Assembly (NCBI GenBank): GCA_902527765.1
Contig: CABZPW010000005.1
Coordinates: 1 to 39,648, forward strand
DNA length: 39,648 bases
Direction: 5' to 3'
Origin: Rhodospirillaceae bacterium
Lineage (GTDB): Bacteria; Pseudomonadota; Alphaproteobacteria; TMED109
The translations under genes and the position numbers were made by a program. Below the pieces are notes generated by a model that saw only the letters and a list, made by a program, of their open reading frames with translations, searched no databases and was not told the DNA's origin. Shown in pieces: positions 34,011 through 39,648 of this stretch. How positions within the stretch are numbered: the stretch's first letter is position 1; each line of letters starts with the position of its first letter.

Positions 34011-35150
34011 TTATTTTAATTTTTTAAAAAAACTTCTTATATCCTTAACTAATGTATTAGGCTCCTCTAAAGCAGCAAAATGACCCCCTGATGGATATTC
34101 ATTCCATTGAACTATGTTGAATAATCTATCAACGTAACTCTTAGGTGGCCAAGATAAAAGCTCTTTAGGATATAAGGCACATGCAGTAGGAACATTAACT
34201 TTGCCTCCATCGAAATTTATTATCCTTCCTCCCTCTTCTCTTCTACCAAAGTAAATCCAAGAGGCTGAATTAAACGAGTTAGTCAAAATATATAACATTA
34301 AGTTTGTGATTAAATCATCATATCCATAAACCTCTATTAAGGATTTTTTTCTCAAATCAGACCAGCCATAAAATTTTTCTAAAATCCAAGCTGCTACTCC
34401 CACAGGATTATCTGTCATCGCAAATGCTAAAGTCTGAGGCTTAGTGGCCTGCATAGTTCTGTATCCTTCTTCAAGACTTTGCTCATGCTTAAATCTTTTC
34501 TGCCACTCTTTCTCAGCTTCATCTTGAGGACCATTTTTATCTCTTACAATCATTATGTTTAAATGAATTCCTTTACAATTTTCATAATGATCGTAACCTA
34601 ACCAAGTAGAAATAGCCCCACCCCAATCTCCCCCTTGGGCGTAATACGTTTCATAATTTAATATTTCCGTCATTAATTTATCATAATAAGTTGCTATTTT
34701 TCTTGGCCCATATGGATACTTAGGGGCACTAGAAAAGACAAAACCTGGGATAGAAGGCATTACTAAATCAAAACAAATACTATCATCCAATCCATATTTT
34801 TTTGGATTAGTAAGCGGGCCAATAACTTTATTAAATTCTAGAAATGAGCCTGGCCACCCATGACTTATCAGTAGTGGTATTGCATTTGGAGATTTTCCTT
34901 TTTCATACACATAATGAATATTTAAATCATCTATATTTGAAATGAAGTGTTTGAAAGAATTTAATTTTTCTTGCTCTTTTTTCCAATTATACTTTGTAAC
35001 CCAATAGCTACAAATATCTCTTAAAACTTCTTTATTTATTCCTAGATCCCAATTATTGAAATCTGGTAACTTGTCCCAGTTAAACTTTAATATTTTTTCT
35101 TTAATTTCATTGATTATTTCTTCACTATAATTAATATCAAATTTTTTCAT
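34011..35150 (-). CDS. Epoxide hydrolase (EHN domain plus alpha/beta hydrolase)
   Basis: The 379-residue protein has the N-terminal EHN segment (about 1-110, with FNWDKLPDFNNW) and then an alpha/beta hydrolase core. HGWPGS (97-102) carries the oxyanion-hole region, QGGDWGG holds the nucleophilic Asp175, and GGHFAALEEP near the C terminus holds the base His. This matches microsomal-type epoxide hydrolases, including juvenile-hormone-type enzymes, which open epoxides to diols. The loop around YGWSD is a candidate for the cap tyrosine. There is no signal peptide. It follows the cyclase gene by 29 bases on the same strand and may be co-transcribed. The true substrate is unknown. Confidence 0.91.
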   Translation of the reverse strand: MKKFDINYSEEIINEIKEKILKFNWDKLPDFNNWDLGINKEVLRDICSYWVTKYNWKKEQEKLNSFKHFISNIDDLNIHYVYEKGKSPNAIPLLISHGWPGSFLEFNKVIGPLTNPKKYGLDDSICFDLVMPSIPGFVFSSAPKYPYGPRKIATYYDKLMTEILNYETYYAQGGDWGGAISTWLGYDHYENCKGIHLNIMIVRDKNGPQDEAEKEWQKRFKHEQSLEEGYRTMQATKPQTLAFAMTDNPVGVAAWILEKFYGWSDLRKKSLIEVYGYDDLITNLMLYILTNSFNSASWIYFGRREEGGRIINFDGGKVNVPTACALYPKELLSWPPKSYVDRLFNIVQWNEYPSGGHFAALEEPNTLVKDIRSFFKKLK

Positions 35151-35179
35151 GCTTAATTATTTAAACCTTTTAAAGTATA

Positions 35180-36778
35180 TTATTTATCCAAGCTTTTTTT
35201 ATTCAAATCATTTATCAACGTTTTTAAAACATTGAACTGCTTATCAATTACTTCAATTTTTTTATTTAAGTCTTCAATTTTCTTATTTGTTAATTTTGTA
35301 CTTTTATCAAAATTCTTTACTTTTTTAATATTAGCACTTTTTCTTCTGGTTACCTCAAAAACTTTAATCTCTCTATTTATACCTTTCATTGTAACTGCGG
35401 GTTTTTCTTCAACTTCTATCATATCTTGTACATGAGCATATGTTTCATAACTCATCAAAATAGAACCTGCATTTCCTGCAGCCTCTAATCTTGCAGCTAC
35501 GTTTACTTCTCCACCAATTATAGTATACGTTAATCTTTGAGAACTACCAAAATTACCAACATTACAATATCCTGTATTTATACCTATTCTTATTTCAAAT
35601 GGAGAAAAAAAACCTTCATTTTTCCACTTTTTTCTTAGTTCTATCATTTTTTCTTGCATTTTAAGTGACATTTCTACACAAGCTCTTGCATCTTCCTTCT
35701 CTCCTTTACTATTAGGGTCCCCAAAGAAAAGCATAACAGCATCACCTATATATTTATCAATAGTTGCGCCATGATTTAATGCTATATCAGTCATTTCTGA
35801 AAAATACTCATTTAAATATTTAGTAAGATCTTCTGGCTGTAGTTTCTCAGAAGTATCAGTAAAATTTTTAATATCACTAAAAAAAATAGTTAATTTTTTT
35901 CTTTTAGTTTTGATTTCAGTATCATAAACACCCTTAAATAAGCCATCATGAATTTGTGGTGGTATATATTTTCCTATTTTTTTTGAAATATTTCTCATCT
36001 TCTTAGATTGCTCTAAAGCAATATTTTTTTGTTTTTGGGATTCATTCAAAACTGCTTTAAGAAAATCATCTTTTGCATTAGATGTAAATTTTAAATGATT
36101 TATAAATAAATCATCTTTGTTTTTTTTATATTTGAATTTAAATTCAAATACATTTTTTGATAAACCCTTTCTGAATTCAGATAGATTATGAATATAATTT
36201 GCTTCTATAAACCAATAATCACCGATGTGCTTTATAAAAAAATTTAGCAAGGAACCTCTATTAAACTCATGATGCTTTTCATAAACAGCATTTGTAATAG
36301 AAAAAATCAAAATATTTTCTTCTTTAAACCTATACGATGTAACTATCTTATCATTTTTTGCAATAATAGCTCCAGGAGTAGAATAAAGTTTACTTATTAT
36401 TTTAATAAGTCTTGCTCTAATAATTATTTGTTGTTGTTTTATGTTTTTCTTTTTATCAGTCTTATTAATTACTTTAAAGTTTTCTAAATTATATTTTTCT
36501 TTTTGTAAATTTTTCTTAAATACTTCTTGATTAGCAATATTATTAAACTGTTCTACACCTAAGTAATATAAAGCTTTTTCTCCATAATTATTTAATACAT
36601 TTTGATGAATATTTCCTCTTATAGCCCGAGGATAAAACTTTTCTTTGTCTACTTCCTTTAAGTTAAATTTTTTAAGTACCTCTTCTCCAATCGAACCTAG
36701 AAATTTTACTTGTTCAATAGTCGAAAGCAATATAGCTCCAATAATTATTGTGCCGTCTATTTTATTTAATTTTGCCAT
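35180..36778 (-). CDS. Class III adenylate/guanylate cyclase with an unrecognised N-terminal domain
   Basis: The 532-residue protein ends in a class III cyclase domain (about 292-475): metal-binding Asp302 in FFSDIKNFT and Asp346 in DKYIGDAVM, Lys342 in the base-recognition position, and Asn426 and Arg430 in VNVAARLE for transition-state stabilisation. The residue after TIIG is Gly rather than the Asp often seen, so ATP or GTP preference is not certain. Residues 1-270 form a separate region I do not recognise, with FYPRAIRGNIHQNVLNNYGE and no transmembrane helix, presumably sensory. A lysine-rich coiled-coil-like tail (about 485-532) follows. The protein is likely cytosolic. A divergent 79-bp gap separates it from the acyl-CoA dehydrogenase gene. 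Confidence 0.9.
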   Translation of the reverse strand: MAKLNKIDGTIIIGAILLSTIEQVKFLGSIGEEVLKKFNLKEVDKEKFYPRAIRGNIHQNVLNNYGEKALYYLGVEQFNNIANQEVFKKNLQKEKYNLENFKVINKTDKKKNIKQQQIIIRARLIKIISKLYSTPGAIIAKNDKIVTSYRFKEENILIFSITNAVYEKHHEFNRGSLLNFFIKHIGDYWFIEANYIHNLSEFRKGLSKNVFEFKFKYKKNKDDLFINHLKFTSNAKDDFLKAVLNESQKQKNIALEQSKKMRNISKKIGKYIPPQIHDGLFKGVYDTEIKTKRKKLTIFFSDIKNFTDTSEKLQPEDLTKYLNEYFSEMTDIALNHGATIDKYIGDAVMLFFGDPNSKGEKEDARACVEMSLKMQEKMIELRKKWKNEGFFSPFEIRIGINTGYCNVGNFGSSQRLTYTIIGGEVNVAARLEAAGNAGSILMSYETYAHVQDMIEVEEKPAVTMKGINREIKVFEVTRRKSANIKKVKNFDKSTKLTNKKIEDLNKKIEVIDKQFNVLKTLINDLNKKSLDK

Positions 36779-36857
36779 CTTAAAAAGTATTATGTAACTA
36801 TAGACTATAAATAAATTTATTGTAAGTTAGAGTATAAAAAAAATTAAAGGAATTTTT

Positions 36858-38153
36858 ATGGAAAATAATATTAAATCTGTTGCAGTTTTAGGTTCTGGAA
36901 CTATGGGTGCTGGTATAGCTGCATTGGCTGCAGATAATAATTGTAAGGTACTCTTATTAGATATATCTGAAGATGCCGTTAAAAAGGGTAAAGAAAGAAT
37001 AGTAAATGAAAAAAAACCACTGCTTTCTAATTTGAAAAATATAAACAATGTTGAAATAGGAACCTTTGAAAATGATTTCCATAAAATTAAAAATTATGAC
37101 TGGATATGTGAAGTAGTAGTAGAGGAAATTAATATTAAAAGAGATATTTTTAAAAAAATTGAAGAATACAGAAATACTCATTCAATAGTAAGTTCAAATA
37201 CATCTGGTATTCCTTTAAAAGATATTACAAAAGATATGACTGAAGAATTATTAAAAAATGTTTGTATTACACATTTTTTTAATCCAGTAGAGGTGATGAA
37301 ACTATGTGAATTAATTCCTGGTGAAAAAACCAATAAAGAAATTATAAATAAACTTAGTATATTCTTATCAAAAGTTTTTAATAAAGGAGTAGTATATGGA
37401 AAGGATACTGTAAACTTTATTGGAAATAGGATTGGCTGTTTTTTTATGTTAAAAGGCTTGCATGAGGGAAAAATTGCAAGATCAAAAGGTATTTCATTAG
37501 AAGAAATAGATTCATTACTCTCAAAACCTATTGGACTTCCTCCTACTGGTCTATATGGTTTAATAGATTTAATAGGTTTAGACGTTATGCACTCTGTTGG
37601 AAAAAACCTAGAAACTAACCTTCCAGATAATGATGCAGGGTTACCTTTCACTAAATTACCAAGTGAGGAACAAAATCTATTTAATAATAAACAATTGGGA
37701 AGAAAAACAGGAGGAGGTTTTTATAGAATAAAAAAATTGGATAGTGGTGAAAAGGTTAAAGAAACTTTTGATCTAGATAATGGTGAATGGAACACTTTTA
37801 AAAAAATTCAAAGTGAAAAAGATTTGAATATAATATTAGAAGATAATGAATTAGGAAATCTAGTATGGAATATAATGGGCTCTACATTATTATATGCAGC
37901 TGATCTTATTCCTGAAATAGCAGATGATATTTTAAATATTGATAGAGCTATGCGTTGGGGTTTTGCATGGCAAATGGGACCATTTGAAATTATTGATAAA
38001 CTAGGACCAAAAAATGTAATAAAGAAATGTTTAGATAAAAATCAAGAGATACCAAAAATGCTACAAGTACTGGAAAAGTCAGGTAATGAGTTTTTCTATA
38101 ATGAAAAAATGTATTTAGATTTAGATGGCAGTTACAAAGAAATTTCTAATTAG
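36858..38153 (+). CDS. 3-hydroxyacyl-CoA dehydrogenase without the enoyl-CoA hydratase half
   Basis: The protein has the NAD-binding domain (GSGTMGAGI, 12-20) and catalytic His139 and Glu151 spaced 12 apart as in the family, followed by two C-terminal dehydrogenase helical domains (about 185-285 and 325-400, the second with RAMRWGFAWQMGPFE). It oxidises (S)-3-hydroxyacyl-CoA to 3-oxoacyl-CoA in beta-oxidation. Many proteobacterial relatives of this type continue past this point into an enoyl-CoA hydratase domain (about 750-800 residues in total). Here the reading frame stops at residue 431 near the usual junction, and the next gene is an unrelated hydrolase. AAGGA precedes the ATG. The hydratase must be encoded elsewhere, or the enzyme works alone. 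Confidence 0.88.
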   Translation: MENNIKSVAVLGSGTMGAGIAALAADNNCKVLLLDISEDAVKKGKERIVNEKKPLLSNLKNINNVEIGTFENDFHKIKNYDWICEVVVEEINIKRDIFKKIEEYRNTHSIVSSNTSGIPLKDITKDMTEELLKNVCITHFFNPVEVMKLCELIPGEKTNKEIINKLSIFLSKVFNKGVVYGKDTVNFIGNRIGCFFMLKGLHEGKIARSKGISLEEIDSLLSKPIGLPPTGLYGLIDLIGLDVMHSVGKNLETNLPDNDAGLPFTKLPSEEQNLFNNKQLGRKTGGGFYRIKKLDSGEKVKETFDLDNGEWNTFKKIQSEKDLNIILEDNELGNLVWNIMGSTLLYAADLIPEIADDILNIDRAMRWGFAWQMGPFEIIDKLGPKNVIKKCLDKNQEIPKMLQVLEKSGNEFFYNEKMYLDLDGSYKEISN

Positions 38154-38155
38154 CA

Positions 38156-39010
38156 ATGGATTATAATAAGCTATCAACTGATGAGTTAGAAAAAAATTTT
38201 AATCCAAGAGAAAGTGTAGAAAATTTCAATCATTACTTGGAATATAGCTTATTAAAATCAAAAGATGTGAAAAAGCAAACTAATATTTATGAAAATATAG
38301 CATATGGAAAAGGACCATTACAAAAATTAGATATATTTGGTAAAAATAATAAAGAGGATCTTAAACCTTTGCATATATTTATTCATGGCGGTTATTGGCG
38401 AGCATTAGATAAAGATTATCATGCTCATATGTCTGTTCCATTTAATAAAAATGATATCTTATTTTTTAATATCAATTATGACTTATGTCCAAAAGTGACT
38501 TTAAGCGAAATATGTGACCAAACTATAGAAGCGATTATATGGATTTTTAATAATTCTAAAAACTATGGAGGTAATAATAAAAAAATTTCCATCTCTGGAC
38601 ATTCTGCTGGAGCACACTTAGTTTCTTACCTGCTAAGTATAGATTGGAGCATGTATGATTTACCTAAAAATGTTTTTCAGGGCGCAGCACTAATTAGTGG
38701 CATATATAATTTAAAAATTGTACAAAAAATAAGTGTAAATAAAGAGTTAAATTTATCTAATAAAGAAGTTCAAGAAAAAACTACTTTAAATAAACTTCCT
38801 ACTTTTAAAATACCCTTATTTATATCTTATGGCGAAAATGAGCCAGAAGGTTGGAAACATCAAAGTATAAGTTATTGTGATTTTTTAACTAAAAACGATT
38901 ACAAATATAAAGTAATTCCAAGCAAGGGAGACAACCACTTTACTTTAATTGATACACTTGCAAATGAAAATAGCAATATCTGCAAAGAAATTATTAAGTT
39001 ATCTAAATAA
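38156..39010 (+). CDS. Alpha/beta hydrolase, kynurenine-formamidase-like
   Basis: The 284-residue protein has the fold of the hormone-sensitive-lipase/arylformamidase group: HGGYW at 77-81 forms the oxyanion hole, Ser150 in GHSAG is the nucleophile, and Asp and His candidates lie in the last quarter (His in SKGDNHFTL). The overall pattern, including YDLCPKVTL, resembles eukaryotic-type kynurenine formamidases and related bacterial esterases. The true substrate is not fixed: no kynurenine pathway gene lies nearby. The ATG is two bases after the dehydrogenase stop and the following gene starts two bases after its own stop, so it belongs to a compact operon. Confidence 0.85.
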   Translation: MDYNKLSTDELEKNFNPRESVENFNHYLEYSLLKSKDVKKQTNIYENIAYGKGPLQKLDIFGKNNKEDLKPLHIFIHGGYWRALDKDYHAHMSVPFNKNDILFFNINYDLCPKVTLSEICDQTIEAIIWIFNNSKNYGGNNKKISISGHSAGAHLVSYLLSIDWSMYDLPKNVFQGAALISGIYNLKIVQKISVNKELNLSNKEVQEKTTLNKLPTFKIPLFISYGENEPEGWKHQSISYCDFLTKNDYKYKVIPSKGDNHFTLIDTLANENSNICKEIIKLSK

Positions 39011-39012
39011 CT

Positions 39013-39648
39013 ATGCTGTACGATGTAAAGACAACAAGAAAATTAGAAAAAAAAATTATAAGTCAAAATAATTCTGAACTTTCACTAATGTTCAAAGCTG
39101 GAACTGCTATATTTAATCACATAAAAGAATCGAAAAAGAAAGATATAATTATTCTTATTGGCCCGGGCAACAATGGAGGAGATGGATATGCTCTAGCCAT
39201 TCAAGCCTTTTTAAATAATTATAATATAAATTGCATAGAATTAATTGAAAGCAAAGGAATCTCAAAACAATTAAAGTTATTAGCAAAAAACCTTGGTATT
39301 AAAATAAAAAAAAAATTACCAGATAAAAAATTAGTAAGCAAAGGATCAATCATTATAGATTCAATTTTAGGTATAGGCTTATCAAGAGAACCTAAAGGTT
39401 CAATTTTAGAGGCAATCAAATGGACAAACAGCTTAAAAAATAAAGCATTTATTATATCAATAGATATTCCTTCAGGCTTAAATGCATCAAATGGAGAGAC
39501 CTTTAATAATGTAGTAAATGCTAACCAAACTATTATGTGTTTAACACAAAAACAAGGTTGTTTTACAGGGAAAGGACCAATGCATTGTGGTGATATTTTT
39601 TTTCAAGATCTTGGCTTTAAAAATACAGAAAAAATCTCTAAAGGAACT
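39013..39648 (+). CDS. nnr: NAD(P)HX epimerase (YjeF N-terminal domain), 3' end missing
   Basis: This frame runs from an ATG two bases after the preceding stop to the last base of the window, giving 212 residues of a longer protein. The segment GPGNNGGDGYALA (about 50-62) is the signature of the YjeF N-terminal domain, and DSILGIGLSREPKG and IDIPSGLNASNG are further family motifs. The enzyme epimerises damaged hydrated NAD(P)H so that it can be dehydrated and repaired. In many bacteria this domain is fused to the ADP-dependent dehydratase (NnrD); whether that is so here lies outside the window. No ribosome binding site is seen, and coupling to the hydrolase gene is likely. Confidence 0.92.
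   Translation, partial: MLYDVKTTRKLEKKIISQNNSELSLMFKAGTAIFNHIKESKKKDIIILIGPGNNGGDGYALAIQAFLNNYNINCIELIESKGISKQLKLLAKNLGIKIKKKLPDKKLVSKGSIIIDSILGIGLSREPKGSILEAIKWTNSLKNKAFIISIDIPSGLNASNGETFNNVVNANQTIMCLTQKQGCFTGKGPMHCGDIFFQDLGFKNTEKISKGT

Noticed and set aside
37178-37651. Open frame of 157 codons on the minus strand inside the 3-hydroxyacyl-CoA dehydrogenase gene
   Set aside because: The plus-strand gene has clear motifs and catalytic residues; the antisense frame has no recognisable motif or upstream signal and is explained by AT-rich codon use.

Overview
The window is AT-rich DNA (roughly 30% G+C by eye) with short intergenic gaps, many overlapping start/stop codons and no tRNA, rRNA, CRISPR array, prophage or insertion sequence that I could see. 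The gene content suggests a free-living, probably marine, streamlined low-GC proteobacterium: queuosine synthesis, a lanthanide-type PQQ alcohol dehydrogenase, RND efflux, D-lactate dehydrogenase, imelysin and NosR-like flavoproteins. I cannot fix the class from sequence alone; an alphaproteobacterium is my first guess.

Layout. 1-2.2 kb: the tail of an acyl-CoA synthetase, an SDR reductase and a quinone-oxidoreductase-like MDR protein. 2.2-3.9 kb: queC-queE-queD (7-deazaguanine synthesis). 3.9-6.8 kb, minus strand: a PQQ alcohol dehydrogenase with the second active-site Asp that marks lanthanide enzymes, an unknown secreted protein and a c-type cytochrome. 7.0-9.4 kb: a four-gene membrane operon with an ExbB/TolQ/MotA-like channel subunit between two paralogous ExbD-like proteins that carry an unfamiliar periplasmic domain, plus a fourth membrane protein. 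This is my best candidate for an undescribed system. 9.5-11.2 kb: an ABC-2 exporter. 11.2-17.5 kb: acyl-CoA carboxylase beta subunit, threonine ammonia-lyase, a tandem gamma-carbonic-anhydrase-like protein, an atypical SDR and D-lactate dehydrogenase. 17.5-21.8 kb: an RND efflux pair.

21.8-30.4 kb looks like an extracytoplasmic flavin/electron-transfer region: DoxX-like protein, ApbE flavin transferase, two NosR-like FMN/4Fe-4S membrane proteins, a secreted protein of unknown function and a Tat-exported amidohydrolase, with no nosZ in the window. 30.5-33.9 kb: small unknown genes, then a di-heme DUF1111-type protein and an imelysin behind a Fur-box-like operator. 34.0-36.8 kb: an epoxide hydrolase and a class III nucleotide cyclase. 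36.9-39.6 kb: a 3-hydroxyacyl-CoA dehydrogenase lacking the hydratase half, a kynurenine-formamidase-like hydrolase and the start of NAD(P)HX epimerase.

Recurring themes are periplasmic redox chemistry (PQQ, haem c, FMN, Fe-S), acyl-CoA metabolism, and intercistronic hairpins on the minus strand that separate probably highly expressed secreted-enzyme genes from their downstream neighbours.
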